This document shows positions 1 to 12,200 of a stretch of DNA of 64,000 nucleotides, one piece after another. Position 1 is the stretch's first letter. Each line of letters begins with the position of its first letter. The notes beneath the pieces are model-generated. The model saw only the letters and a list, made by a program, of their open reading frames with translations, was not told the origin of the DNA and did no database searches. The DNA comes from Corallium rubrum (lineage: Eukaryota; Cnidaria; Anthozoa; Scleralcyonacea; Coralliidae). The translations under genes were made by a program, and so were the position numbers. The DNA lies in NCBI GenBank assembly GCA_964035015.1, contig OZ036006.1, positions 9,041,951 through 9,105,950 on the forward strand. The letters are read 5' to 3'.

Positions 1-1290
1 GTCAGAGCATTGCACTAGAATCGCAAGGTCGTGGGTTCAATTCCTGCCGGAGGGCCTGTGTAGTTGCATTTTTCGCAACTGCTCCCGGTTTGGTCTTAAA
101 ATGTATATATTCTACACTCGAATTTTCCTTCACCCTAAATCCTTAGAACATGCTGTGTAATCGAGTGAAATGCCCAATATCATTTATAATATACCCAATT
201 CTCTCCTGGCATTACCACCTTATTATATATACAGAACTCGCGATCGAGCTCTCGGCAACGGCCTCCGTGGCTCAGTGGTCAGAAGCATTGCACTAGAATC
301 GCAAGGTCGTGGGTTCAATTCCTGCCGGAGGGCCTGTGTAGTTGCATTTTTCGCAACTGCTCCCGGTTTGGTCTTAAAATGTATATATTCTACACTCGAA
401 TTTTCCTTCACCCTAAATCCTTAGAACATGCTGTGTAATCGAGTGAAATGCCCAATATCATTTATAATATACCCAATTCTCTCCTGGCATTACCACCTTA
501 TTATATATACAGAACTCGCAATCGAGCTCTCGGCAACGGCCTCCGTGGCTCAGTGGTCAGAGCATTGCACTAGAATCGCAAGGTCGTGGGTTCAATTCCT
601 GCCGGAGGGCCTGTGTAGTTGCATTTTTCGCAACTGCTCCCGGTTTGGTCTTAAAATGTATATATTCTACACTCGAATTTTCCTTCACCCTAAATCCTTA
701 GAACATGCTGTGTAATCGAGTGAAATGCCCAATATCATTTATAATATACCCAATTCTCTCCTGGCATTACCACCTTATTATATATACAGAACTCGCGATC
801 GAGCTCTCGGCAACGGCCTCCGTGGCTCAGTGGTCAGAGCATTGCACTAGAATCGCAAGGTCGTGGGTTCAATTCCTGCCGGAGGGCCTGTGTAGTTGCA
901 TTTTTCGCAACTGCTCCCGGTTTGGTCTTAAAATGTATATATTCTACACTCGAATTTTCCTTCACCCTAAATCCTTAGAACATGCTGTGTAATCGAGTGA
1001 AATGCCCAATATCATTTATAATATACCCAATTCTCTCCTGGCATTACCACCTTATTATATATACAGAACTCGCGATCGAGCTCTCGGCAACGGCCTCCGT
1101 GGCTCAGTGGTCAGAGCATTGCACTAGAATCGCAAGGTCGTGGGTTCAATTCCTGCCGGAGGGCCTGTGTAGTTGCATTTTTCGCAACTGCTCCCGGTTT
1201 GGTCTTAAAATGTATATATTCTACACTCGAATTTTCCTTCACCCTAAATCCTTAGAACATGCTGTGTAATCGAGTGAAATGCCCAATATC
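1..1290 (+). repeat. Tandem array of 277-bp units with tRNA-like head (family A), about 4.7 copies
   Basis: Near-identical units repeat head to tail with a period of 277 bp (the string GCTGTGTAATCGAGTG recurs at about 152, 429, 706, 983 and 1260). The second copy carries one extra A near 284. Each unit contains a tRNA-like segment at 261-332, 539-609, 816-886 and 1093-1163; a partial one touches the left window edge. The segments have an A box (TGGCTCAGTGG) and a B box close to consensus (GGTTCAATTCC), so a Pol III promoter is plausible. The array ends in an AT tract. Single copies of the same family lie at 8.6-9.1, 39.7-39.9 and 47.8-48.2 kb. This is a tRNA-derived SINE that became tandem; the short frames inside the units are not genes. 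Confidence 0.9.
816..886 (+). repeat. tRNA-like head of family A (representative copy)
   Basis: The 71 nt fold as a cloverleaf. The acceptor is GCCTCCG/CGGAGGG with a mismatch at the first pair, the D arm is GCTC/GAGC, and the anticodon stem TTGCA/CGCAA has one mismatch. The anticodon loop CTAGAAT would give AGA (Ser), and the T arm is GTGGG/CCTGC. A real tRNA-Ser would have a long variable arm, which is missing, so I read this as a SINE head and not a working tRNA gene. Confidence 0.75.
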
Positions 1291-1295
1291 ATTTA

Positions 1296-1318
1296 TATAT
1301 ATATATATATATATATAT
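1296..1318. repeat. AT microsatellite
   Basis: A pure AT dinucleotide run ends the 277-bp array. Confidence 0.9.
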
Positions 1319-1384
1319 GAATTATATACATGTATAGTGTATGTTTGAACAAGCCTTAGTATAGACGCTGCATGGTCAATAGAA

Positions 1385-2350
1385 TGTTTCTGAGACCCAA
1401 ACAGGAATCAAACCTGTGTAACCTTATAATGATGGCCTGTTAGATGCTCTAAGCCTCTAAACATTGAGCTACTAACTCAATAGGTCGGGTGCATGTCCCA
1501 GAGCAGTATAGCGTTTGCATATGAGATGCAGTTAAAGTGATATGATAAGTTGTACGTATACATGTAGTGCATGTGGTACGTTTGGAACTTGCAACCTTCT
1601 AATGACCAGTTAGACGCTCTATAACCATTGAGCTACTGGAACTGAGATGATTTGAACGTAGATTGAATATGTGTACAACCCACAACCTTCTGATCACCAG
1701 TGAGATGCTCTAATCATTGAGCTACTGAGATTGAATATGTGTACAACTCACAACCTCTGATCATCAGTGAGATGCTCTAATCATTGAGCTACTGGAACTC
1801 AGATTTGAACGTAGGTTGAATATGTGTACAACCCACAACCTTCTGATCACCAGTGAGATGCTCTAATCATTGAGCTACTGAGATTGAATATGTGTACAAC
1901 TCACAACCTTCTGATCGCCGGTAAGACGCTCTAACCATTGAGCTACTGAGGCTCAGATGGATAGAGAGCTAAAGTGATAGCGTTTGCATGAGATGCATTA
2001 AAGTGACATGATAAGTTGTACGTATACATGCATGTAGTGCATATGGTACGTTTGGAACCTGCAACCTTCAAATGACCAGTTAGACGCTCTAACCATTGAG
2101 CTACTGAGGCTCAGATGGATAGAGAGCTAAAGGTGGTAACGTTTGCATATGAGATGTAGTTAAAGTGATATGATAAGTTGTACGTATACATGTAGTGCTT
2201 GTGGTACGTTTGTGGACGTTCATCAAACTCAATTACTCAGAAAATGTTTCGGAGTCCCTAACTCTCCATCCAAGCTTCAGTATAGTTCAATGGTGAGAGT
2301 ACATGACCGGTCTGGCGCTCAGAAACATTTTCTCATATTCATAGAGTGCT
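1385..2350 (-). repeat. Degenerate tRNA-like repeat cluster
   Basis: Several segments read, on the minus strand, as tRNA-like heads with A box TAGCTCAATG and B-box remnants near 1390-1500, 1590-1640, 1680-1800, 1830-1960 and 2050-2110. They resemble families B and C described further right. A plus-strand copy of the family B body lies at about 2170-2350. No gene is seen here. Confidence 0.7.
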
Positions 2351-2403
2351 GAGTAGACAAGTGATTGACCAGGCGGAAACCGTAATGGCAAAATGAATAT
2401 AAA

Positions 2404-2790
2404 GGCCTGGCCAAACGCTTTCAACATCGCATTCAACATCATTCAACATTGTTGAACGATGTTGAATAATGTTGAAAGCACGAGTGGCCAAATGAATTCA
2501 ACATCGTTCAACATTCATGAATGACAATTAATTGAACGCGGGCTACCACAAAAGCTGGAATCGACAATATCCCGCATGGAGCATGTCTCTGTTCAACAAA
2601 GTTGAATGAAATGTGGCCAAATGCGTTCAACACCTTTCAACATTTTGAAAACAATAGAAATGTTGAACGTCAACATCATTCTACACCCCATTCAACAACG
2701 TTCAACATCACTCAACAGGGGTGGCCAAACGCTTTCAACATGTTGAATTCAACAATGTTGAACGATGTTGAATGAAATGTTTTTAAAATG
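2404..2790. repeat. TTCAACA-rich inverted-repeat element
   Basis: Dense direct and inverted copies of TTCAACAT/ATGTTGAA occur here. GTGGCCAAACGCTTTCAACA-like ends occur at about 2408, 2610 and 2728, and there is an inverted pair at 2407-2490. It resembles a non-autonomous DNA element or a cluster of them. No coding potential is seen. Confidence 0.6.
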
Positions 2791-2830
2791 CAATACCATA
2801 ACGAAAGGAAACCATTTAAAAACAAAATAT

Positions 2831-2881
2831 ATTTATTGACGTTTCGTTACTGGTTAATTAAGTAACGAAACGTCAATAAAT
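2831..2881. repeat. Perfect 20-bp hairpin upstream of an exon
   Basis: Arms at 2831-2850 and 2862-2881 are exact reverse complements around an 11-nt spacer. The arm core is TTGACGTTTCGTTAC. It lies about 52 bp before the splice acceptor at 2933. Confidence 0.85.
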
Positions 2882-2933
2882 GTATTTTAAAACCAAATTA
2901 GGACCTCTTTTTTTAATCTCACTCTAGAAATAG

Positions 2934-5900
2934 GTCCCAAGAAACAAAAGCAACATCGTCATCATCACCGCTTACAACATGATGCAGGTAGGAGAGCAGA
3001 TGCCTTGCCATATTCATCACCATTCTCCAGACCTTACGACTGGAGCATGTACACTGATGGTCCATACGGCTGGGGACCAGCCAGGAAAAGAAGAGCAACA
3101 AACAGGTATGAGAGTTCTTGATTTGCTTTTTCATTTCGTTTGGAAAATCAGAAGATGAAACCAATAGTCTCTAGTCTACTGTGGTCTGGTCTGGTCTACT
3201 GTGGTCTGGTCTAGTCTACTGTGGTCTGGTCTGGTCTAGTCTACTGTGGTCTGGTCTAGTCTACTGTGGTCTGGTCTGGTCTGGTCTAGTCTACTGTGGT
3301 CGGGTCTAGTCTACTGTGGTCTGGTCTGGTCTAGTCTACTGTGGTCTGGTCTAGTCTACTGTGGTCTGGTCTGGTCTACTGTGGTCTGGTCTAGTCTACT
3401 GTGGTCTGGTCTAGTCTACTGTGGTCTGGTCTAGTCTACTGTGGTCTGGTCTGGTCTACTGTGGTCTGGTCTAGTCTACTGTGGTCTGGTCTAGTCTACT
3501 GTGGTATGGTCTAGTCTACTGTGGTCTGGTCTAGTCTACTGTGGTTTGGTCTAGTCTACTGTGGTCTGGTCTAGTCTACTGTGGTATGGTCTAGTCTACT
3601 GTGGTCTGGTCTAGTCTACTGTGATCTGGTCTAGTCTATTGTGGTCTGGTCTAGTCTATTGTGATCTGGTCTACTGTGATCTGGTCTAGTCTATTGTGAT
3701 CTGGTCTACTGTGATCTGGTCTAGTCTGTGGTCTGGTCTAGTCTACTGTGGTTTGGTCTAGTCTACTGTGATCTGGTCTAGTCTACTGTGGTCTGGTCTA
3801 GCCTACTGTGATCTGGTCTAGTCTACTGTGGTCTGGTCTAGTCTATTGTGGTTTGGTCTAGTCTACTGTGATCTGGTCTAGTCTACTGTGGTCTGGTCTA
3901 GTCTATTGTGGTCTGGTCTAGTCTACTGTGGTCTGGTCTGGTCTACTGTGATCTGGTCTGGTCTACTGTGGTCTGGGCTAGTCTATTGTGATCTGGTCTA
4001 GTCTACTGTGATCTGGTCTAGTCTACTGTAGTCTGGTCTAGTCTACTGTGGTCTGGTCTAGTCTATTGTGATCTGGTCTAGTCCACTGTGGTCTGGTCTA
4101 GTCTACTGCAGCTGTGGTCTGGTCTGGTCTAGTCCATTGTGATCTGGTCTAGTCTATTGTGATCTGGTCTAGTCTACTATGATCTGGTCTAGTCTACTGT
4201 GGTCTGGTCTGGTCTGGTCTAGTCTACTGTGATCTGGTCTAGTCTGTGGTCTGGTCTAGTCTATTGTGATCTGGTCTAGTCTACTGTGATCTGGTCTAGT
4301 CTACTGCAGCTGTGGTCTGGTCTGGTCTAGTCTATTGTGATCTGGTCTAGTCTATTGTGATCTGGTCTAGTCTACTGTGGTCTGGTCTAGTCTATTGTGA
4401 TCTGGTCAGTCTATTGTGATCTGGTCTAGTCTACTGTGATCTGGTCTAGTCTATTGTGATCTGGTCTAGTCTACTGTGGTCTGGTCTAGTCTACTGTGGT
4501 CTAGTCTACTGTGGTCTGGTCTAGTCTATTGTGATCTGGTCTAGTCTACTGTGATCTGGTCTAGTCTACTGTGGTCTGGTCTAGTTTACTGTGGTCTGGT
4601 CTAGTCTACTGTGATCTGGTCTAGTCTACTGTGGTCTGGTCTAGTCTACTGTGGTCTGGTCTGGTCTAGTCTATTGTGATCTGGTCTAGTCTACTGTGAT
4701 CTGGTCTAGTCTATTGTGATCTGGTCTAGTCTAGTCTACTGTGATCTGATCTGGTCTAGTCTAGTCTACTGTGATCTGATCTAGTCTATTGTGATCTGGT
4801 CTAGTCTACTGTGGTCTGGTCTAGTCTACTGTGATCTGGTCTAGTCTACTGTGGTCTGGTCTGGTCTATTATCTAGTCTGCTCTAGTTTAGAGTACTTAT
4901 ACAGCTTGACTAGCAAATTAATGTGTAATACAAAATTCCTTTCAGTTTTTACTTATTCAAACGGAGCTTGTACCCTCAAAACTACGCTCCCCAGCACAAC
5001 AACCAACCACAGCAGCAGCCGTCATATCAACCTGCACAACAGGCTGCCTACAACCAACCAGCCCCTCGGCCTTACAACTATCAGGCAGCTGCGAGCAGGA
5101 ATACTCTAGCCCAAGCCAGCCCACAATATAGGCGTTTACCTTTAGCTCAGACCCTGCAGAAGAAAGCACCAGAGGTACAACAGCCTCAAGAGAGGACATG
5201 GGTGGATAAGTTGGGAGTGAAATGGACGACAAAGAAGGTGAATGATTATAAATGGGGTGAACGAGAGCCAGGGATTGTGATGGATGAATACGCTGGAGGT
5301 CCATTTGGATTCGATGATGTCAAGAGAAATCAAATACTGCACGCAAACCAACATCGCCAGGTACACGGTTACAATTAGAAGGATAATTTGCAGCTATTGT
5401 TGTTTGCAATGGTGGTGCTGTTGGTGGTGGTGGTGCTGTTGTTGTTGGTGGTAATGGTGGTACTGTTGCTAGTGGTGTTGTCGTTGTCAGTGGAGGTTGC
5501 TGTTGGAGGTTGTTGTTGGTGTTGCTGTCGGTGGTGGTAGTGCTGCTGTCGGTGGTAATGGTGCTGCTGCTGTTGTTGTTGGTGGTGGTAATAGTGGTGC
5601 TGCTGCTGTTGTTGTTGGTGGCGGTAGTGTTGCTGGTGGTGGTAACGGTGGTGCTGCTGTCGGTGGTGGTAGTAGTGGTGGTAGTAGTGGTGGTGGTAAT
5701 TAGTGGTGGTGCTGGTGCTGCTGTTGTTAGTGGTGGTAATAGTGTTGTTGTTAGTGGTGGTGGTAATTAGTGGTGGTGCTGGTGCTGCTGTGTTGTTGTT
5801 GTTGTTGGTGGTGGTGTTGTTGGTAGTGGTGCTGCTGTAGTTGGTGGTGGTGGTGGTGGTGCTGCTGCTCTAGTTGTTGTTGGTGGTGGTGGTGCTGTTG

Positions 5901-6478
5901 TTTCGGTTGGTGCTGTTGTTGTTGGTAGTGGTGCTGCTGTTGGTGGTGGTGGTGGTGGTGCTGTTGTTGTGTTGTTGTTGTTGCTGCTGCTGCCGTCATT
6001 GTTGTTGTTGTTTGTTTTGCAGAACTACTGCTGTTGTTGCCGTCGCTGTTGTTTTTTGGTGGTGGTGGTGGTGGTGGTGGTGTCGTCGTCACTGTTGTTG
6101 TTGTTGTTGTTGTTGCTGCTGTTGTTTGTGTTGTTATTGTTGATGTTGTTCTTGTCATCGTCGCTGCTGTTGCTATTATCAAGGTGCTTAGTCATTGTTC
6201 TAAATATTTTGTATTTTCTATTTCGTTTGTAGTGGACAAGAAGAACAACTATTCCAAAGCCATTGTCCAACATTCATCCTCGAAGTTGGATTGACGGCCA
6301 TGGCGTGAGATGGACCTACGAGCACGTCAATGATTACAAATGGGGAGAACGTGAACCAGGCATCAACATGGATGAATATAATGGAGGCCCTTACGGATGG
6401 AACGATGTCAAACGAAGTCAAATATCTTTACCAGCTAGTATAGTTTCACGACGAAACATGTATATGGACAAGCCTTAA
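2934..6478 (+). CDS. Unrecognised repeat-domain protein (3' three exons, 5' end not found)
   Basis: Exons are 2934-3105, 4946-5360 and 6233-6478 (stop TAA). Acceptors are TAG, CAG and TAG; donors are CAG|GTATG and CAG|GTACA. Phases join correctly (2+1, then 0). About 276 residues are visible. The first exon needs an upstream partner ending in phase 1, which I could not find. The protein has a His/Arg-rich start, a Gln/Pro/Tyr/Ala-rich linker, and a repeated module of about 48 residues. Two full modules (end of exon 2, and exon 3) both contain VNDYKWGEREPGI followed by MDEY and a GGP-aromatic-G motif, then DVKR; I count 34 of 48 positions identical. A half module (DGPYGWGPARKR) ends exon 1. 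I do not recognise the family and assign no function. Reading on at 5361 would stop after 6 codons (HGYN end), a possible alternative form. Confidence 0.75.
3165..4870 (+). repeat. 1.7-kb intronic minisatellite, about 20-bp unit
   Basis: The tract consists of variants of CTAGTCTACTGTGGTCTGGT with G/A and C/T changes and occasional shortened units. It fills almost all of the first visible intron of the repeat-domain gene. Confidence 0.97.
5400..6180 (+). repeat. GGT/GTT/GCT trinucleotide-rich intron tract
   Basis: Impure triplet repeats (GGTGGTGCTGTTGTT types) fill the second intron of the repeat-domain gene. They open long frames on both strands (poly-Val/Leu, poly-His/Gln, poly-Thr) that are not genes. 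Confidence 0.95.
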
Positions 6479-6694
6479 GAAGATTGGTCAAAATCAACTA
6501 TGTCGTCAACCTTGTTCCCAGGGTAGCCAAGGGCGGGCCAGCCCGGCCAATCCGCGTCAATGACGTCATTCATTATTCTACTAATCTCCAACGCTAGTCC
6601 GTGGCCTGGCCACGCGTTTTCCATGCGTGATTTGTGTACTCGTGACTAAAGAATCTATACCGCACGCCATTTTCACTAACATAATTGTATGCAC

Positions 6695-6700
6695 AATAAA
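6695..6700 (+). terminator. Candidate polyadenylation signal AATAAA
   Basis: AATAAA lies about 215 bp after the stop of the repeat-domain gene. It is the first good match downstream. Confidence 0.5.
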
Positions 6701-6998
6701 TACATAATCAAACTGACTAAAATGTTTGCCGCAATCCTCCAAAAAAATAATGTAAATATTTAATTTTCGTATTTCATAATCTTCAGAATTCTACAAATTC
6801 TTTCCCTAAAATGCAGGAAATGACATTTCAAAACCCCTAAATTTCAAAAATTCTCCGGGGCAAGCTACCCCCTTCTTTAGAAATGTCACTTCGTGCCCGC
6901 CCAATTGGTCAACCCTGGCATGGCATGGGCTGGTGGACACTACATTTTCACTGGTTGATTCCTTTAATTTCATAAACATTTCTCGTGAAACCTACTTA

Positions 6999-7673
6999 AG
7001 GTGGCTCCACACAGTTTCTTGAAAAATGGAAAATACAAGTTTGAGAGTCCAAAACACGTGCATAAACAATTCCACAAAAGAATAAAACTAAATGTTATGC
7101 ATAGTTAAACAGTCTGACAATCAAAAACTGTTACCAAATAAATAGCAACAGTTGTTGCTATGGCAACAATGACGTTTCAAAATGGCTGCCAATTACCCTT
7201 CCAACTAATTTAATTCGAAAAACTTTGGTGACCCCCAATTTTTTTTTCATTAAAACTTTCCTTGAAGTGTGAGTAATCAGTAGGCCGATTTTAAAAAAAT
7301 TCTGTAGAAGGAATAATTTTTTTATCGGAAAAATCATGTTTGTTAATTTTTAAAAAATTTCGTTCTACAGAATTCTTTTAAAATCAGCCTATTGATTACT
7401 CATACTTCCAGGAAAGTTTTAATGAAAAAAAAATTGGGGGTCACCAAAGTTTTTTTCGAATTAAATTAGTTTGAAGGGTAATTGGCAGCTATTTTGAAAC
7501 GTCATTGTTGCCATAGCAACAACTGTTGCTATTTATTTGGTAGCAGTTTTTGATTGTCAGACTGTTTAACTATTCATAACATTTAGTCTTATTCTTTTTC
7601 CGAATTGTTTAATCACGTTTTGGACTCTCAAACTTGTATTTCCCATTTTTCAAGAAACTGTGTGGAGCCACCT
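6999..7673. mobile_element. 675-bp foldback/MITE with TTA target duplication
   Basis: The two halves are near-complete inverted copies. The ends are AGGTGGCTCCACACAGTTTC and its complement; the arms run about 330 bp each to a centre near 7335. TTA flanks both sides (6996-6998 and 7674-7676), as in PIF/Harbinger-type MITEs. It has no coding capacity. Confidence 0.85.
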
Positions 7674-7689
7674 TTAACGCATAGTTTTG

Positions 7690-8540
7690 TGCCAATTATA
7701 ATCAAATAGCTTCTGAACGTGATCGCCAATGGGATCCCCATTGCAATGAACTTCTAATTCTTCGCATCTCATTATTGATTTGTTATTGTCATTTTTATCT
7801 GATTGGCTTATTTTGGTCACATGATTACTGCGATTTTCAGTTGAGCTTGGAGGTAGATAGTTTTATTTAAAAGTTTGATCATTAAAACGCACAAATTGCC
7901 TAGGGAAATTCGAAACGTTGTCATGTGAGAATTTGAATGTTGTTAAAGGCAAGTTTAAAAGTTTGGGCATGGTCAATCGAGATATGGTCTGGAAACTCGG
8001 CAAACTTCAAAGTGCCTATAATGAGCTGTGATTTTATGTTGAACCGTACCTTACACCCTGCACATCCGTTGTTTTAGGTTTATTAATATTTACATAGCAC
8101 GGTTGAGTGATTGAACTGAAACGTTGCTATTGGACAATTCGTTCATTATACTAAAATACAATGTGTTCAGTGACCGTGCACCGTGCACAAAAATGCATAA
8201 AGGCGAACAAAAAGATAGACCAAAGACTTTAGCTGAGTTTCCAGACCATATCTCGATTGACTATGGTTTGGACAACGCGTTAATTTCTATTGGTCAAAAT
8301 GCTCAAACATTCAAATTTCCCATGGGAACGTGTTAAATTGTAAAACGATCAAACTTTTCAATACAACTTCCGGTCTGCAAGCTCAACTGAAAATCGCAGC
8401 ATCTTTCACAAGCTCGTTGTTTGTTTACACTCTTTACGTTCCTCTCTGACGAAGGGCCTTCGCTCGAAACGTTAGACTCCTACGTTCCATGTTTCGGCAG
8501 TATACCAAACCTTACTATATTTCGATTGTATACCTTTATT
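7690..8540 (+). repeat. Dispersed repeat with hammerhead-like core
   Basis: Segments at about 7760-7840 and 8400-8530 match, in the opposite orientation, the element at 15.0-15.25 kb. They share the ATTGTCATTTTTATCTGATT block and the block ending in GAAACGTTAGACTCC. The rest of the stretch is non-coding. The core at 8443-8476 is listed separately. Confidence 0.7.
8443..8476 (+). ncRNA. Hammerhead-like core, degenerate
   Basis: CTGACGA (8446-8452), then A plus GGGC-CTTC-GCTC as a possible stem II, then GAAAC and GTTAGA. TCT/AGA gives only a 3-bp stem I. Stem III would be the palindrome ACGT with no loop, so it could only pair between two molecules. Activity is doubtful. Confidence 0.35.
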
Positions 8541-8596
8541 CTTTACAAAGTAGTAAATCGTAGCCTCGCAAAGAAGATTTATCAACCATGTAATGC

Positions 8597-9130
8597 TATA
8601 ACATGTTCTAAGGATTTTGGGTGAAGAAAAATTCGAGTGTAGAATATATACATTTTAAGACCAAACCGAGACCAGTTGCGAAAAATGCAACTACACAGGC
8701 CTTCCGGCAGGAATTGAAGCCAAGACCTTGCGATTCTAGTGCAATGCTCTGACCACTGAGCCACGGAGGGCGTTGCCGAGAGTTTGATTGCGAGTTCTGT
8801 ATATATAATAAGGTGGTAATGCCAGGAGAGAATTGGGTATATTATAAGTAATATTGGGCATTTCACTCGATTACATAGCATGTTCTAAGGATTTTGGGTG
8901 AAGGAAAATTAGAGTGTAGAATATATACATTTTAAGACCAAACCGGGACCAGTTGCGAAAAATGCAACTACACAGGCCTTCCGGCAGGAATTGAACCCAC
9001 GACCTTGCGATTCTAGTGCAATGCTCTGACCTCTTTGGTCTTAAAATATATATATTCTACACTCGAATTTTCCTTCACCCAAAATCGTTAGAACATGCTA
9101 TGTAATCGGGTGAAATGCCCAATATTACAT
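8597..9130 (-). repeat. Family A SINE copies (one full, one broken)
   Basis: A minus-strand copy of the 277-bp unit spans about 8597-8876, with its tRNA-like head at 8700-8770. A second minus-strand copy begins at 8877 and breaks near 9034 inside the head. There it joins a plus-strand piece of the same unit (9035-9130), giving an inverted junction. Confidence 0.85.
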
Positions 9131-9277
9131 ACAATGCTATAACATGTCATTCGATATGGAAATAACAAATGATCTGAAGACCTTGTATAAAGATGTAGGT
9201 GTTGATTTTACAAGTAAAGATTACGACATAATTAATTAGGCCTGCACTCAGGCGGAAAAAACAAACTTTAATACAAA

Positions 9278-12200
9278 ATGGAGAGACTTTCTACCAGCTT
9301 ATCGGAAAGTCAGTACAGCGAAGATGAAGATGATATGTATAACAGAAAGACAGACGAAACAACACCTCTGACTGAGAGAACACCAGATAGTTGTTGTTGT
9401 GGGATAACACCGTGGCTTATATTTACAACAGTAATCTGTATTTTTGGATCATCATTCCAGTTCGGCTACAATATAGCTGTCGTGAATTCTCCAGAAGAGG
9501 TTAGACGTTATTACGTAATTGCCAGCCAACAATAACTCATTGCTACCTAGGATATCTCAGGCGTTAACAGAGTAAAATAATCTGGCGTTAGACAGAGTAA
9601 ATAAATATAAAGGTCGCCTAGGAATGACTTCAGACATCAACTGTACGTTTATAGTTCCAAGGGTTTTCTCTTTTATGAGTAAAATCGTCTGGCGTTAGAG
9701 TAAAACAATAAAGGGAAAGTTTTTGGCCGACTCGAGCAGGAATGAGTGAATACTTTATAATACTTGATTTTAAAATTGTTGTTCCGCTTGAACGTTTTAC
9801 GTCGAATGTCTTCCTCTTAATTGAGTTGATTATACAATTTTATATAATAATGCATTTTCATTGGTTGTGTGTGTCTATTAAAGGCCACACGCCCAGCTGG
9901 CGTCAAACACGTCAGTAGACTTGTTTTCCTTTTTTCATTCCCCAGAAATTCTCAAATCACTTGATGTTTTTATTGTATAAAACAAATAGATTACATTTTC
10001 CAGGTGTGTGTACTGTAATAGATCACAGAAGACATCACACCATGTAAAGGACAACAGTCACACCACATAACATGCACAGTATTTACACATATACATTTTA
10101 ATGTTCCACTTGAAAGATCAAACTACAGCATAAATTTTCATCCCCATGCAATTACCATTTATGTATCAGTCAAATCCAAGCGTGACCACCCACCCCCAGG
10201 GTGACTCCTGTAATTCCCTGTGGTGAGGATGAAAACTGAAAAGCAGGTGAAAATGCCCTGTGGTGGGGCCAAAAATCTGTGGCAAGTTCCTCACCCCAGG
10301 GAAAGTTGTATTGGAGTTTCTCGCTGGCTGAGTTTACAAAAGAAGCGAGAAACATGTTTCTCACACTGGGGAGCCTAGGGCGAATTAGTATTTAACATCA
10401 CATGTTAAATGTTTGGTATCTTTTTGTTCTTTGCCACCATCGTGTCCACCCACCCTCCCATGTTGGCCCTGCATGCATGTAAATAGTAGAGTATAGCTTG
10501 ATTTTGTTTGTGATTCGGATTGACTGTAAATTTTGCAATAAAGGCACTGCGCTGCTCTTGCGGTGGCAGATCAACACGGCAACCCAGTGTGAGAACTCTA
10601 CTTTTTTATCTGTTGTTGAACAATTCACAATATAAAAAATAAGCATTTTATTATGAATACTTATTTCAAACACCTCTACTGAACTCTCCATGTGTTTGCT
10701 TTTTAACCAAGACACAACAAACTCTGTATCTTTTGCTTCAACCCTTTCACTCCCAAATACTGAATTTTCCCAGTGGCTTAGCCAGGGTCTGGAGTTGGGG
10801 GAGGGGGGGGGGATGAACCTCGATTTCCTAGGAGAGTTTGGGGGCATGTGCCCCTGGAAAATTTTTGATTTCTAGGGTCTCTGAAACGCTATTTCCCGCA
10901 TTTTGAGGCAAGTATTTAAGAGTAATCCAAAAGCCGTAACTTACATAATAAATTTTGTTGAAATTAAACCAGAACATAGAATGATACACTTCAGAATATC
11001 TTTAGATTTATTTGTAAACAAGTCGTAAATGTAAACACAAATTGGAGGCATTTTGTGTAGACCTTTAAGCATGCCTGCTAAATACATAACACATTACTAG
11101 TCTACTCACTTGACCTTAAAACAATGTAACACCCCCCCCCCCCCCCCAAGTTTCTCAACAGATTTAAACTTCACGAGAATGGTCTTGGAGACCATTAGGG
11201 GGTGAACGCCCCCCTTGGCTACACCACTGAATTTTCCGTACTTTATTATTTTACTCTAACGAACACCAGATGATTTTACTCGTCAATGGGAGTGCTCCCA
11301 GAAAGTTGGAGTGAAAGAGTTAAACTCGTCCATAATTGAATGTAATAGACAACAGACAGCCCAAACCACATGTTGAATCCGTTGATAAAAACACGAGGGA
11401 AAGGGGCACAATTCAATTGCCTCTCCCTCCAATCACCTTTTAGAGCTGAGAAAAAGGAATATTGGAATAATATTATATGTCTAATGCCCCACCCCCAAGC
11501 AAAGATTTGTTTTCAAATGCCCCATGGGAAGGTCGAACATGTTAAATGCCCAGCAGTGTCTGGGGAGGAAGGCATGCTTGGATTTGACTGATATATTACC
11601 TATACTATAAATTAACCCACTCCTGCCTGAGCTGGTCAAGAATGGCCCTTTTATTACTTTGAGTAACACCAGATGATTGAACAACCCTCATAGCACTACT
11701 TCTGCCTTTCTTTCTAGGTGATAAAGGATTACTTTAGAAACCATAATGTCACCATGACCAACTTCATGTGGTCAACATCTGTATCTATAACTGCCATTGG
11801 AGGATTAATTGGAGCACTCATTGGACCTAGTTTAGCCAATAGTTTTGGAAGGTCACTATAACCACTGCCAACAAAACATAATTCATATATCATCATTTGT
11901 CAAACATCATTTTAAAAATTATAATTTATTCAAATAATTATTATAATTTATTCAAATAATTATTATAATTTATTCAAATAATTATTATAATTTATTCAAA
12001 TAATTATTAGAATTTATTCAAGTAAATTTATAGTTTATTCAAATAATTATAATTTATTCAAATAATTATTATAGTTTATTCAAGTAAATTTATAATTTAT
12101 TCAAGTAAATATTAAAAATTCCAAAATTTTAATTTATGTAGGAAATCAGTATTGCTTTGGAATAATGCAATTATTATCACTGGATGTGTTTTCATGTTTT

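Noticed and set aside
816..886. Functional tRNA-Ser(AGA) gene.
   Set aside because: Wrong variable arm, mismatched acceptor and anticodon stems, and repetition as part of a 277-bp satellite.
5361..5378. Stop codon at 5376 as the true end of the repeat-domain gene.
   Set aside because: Splicing at CAG|GTACA joins in frame to a second copy of the same module at 6233, which is far more likely; read-through remains possible as a minor form.
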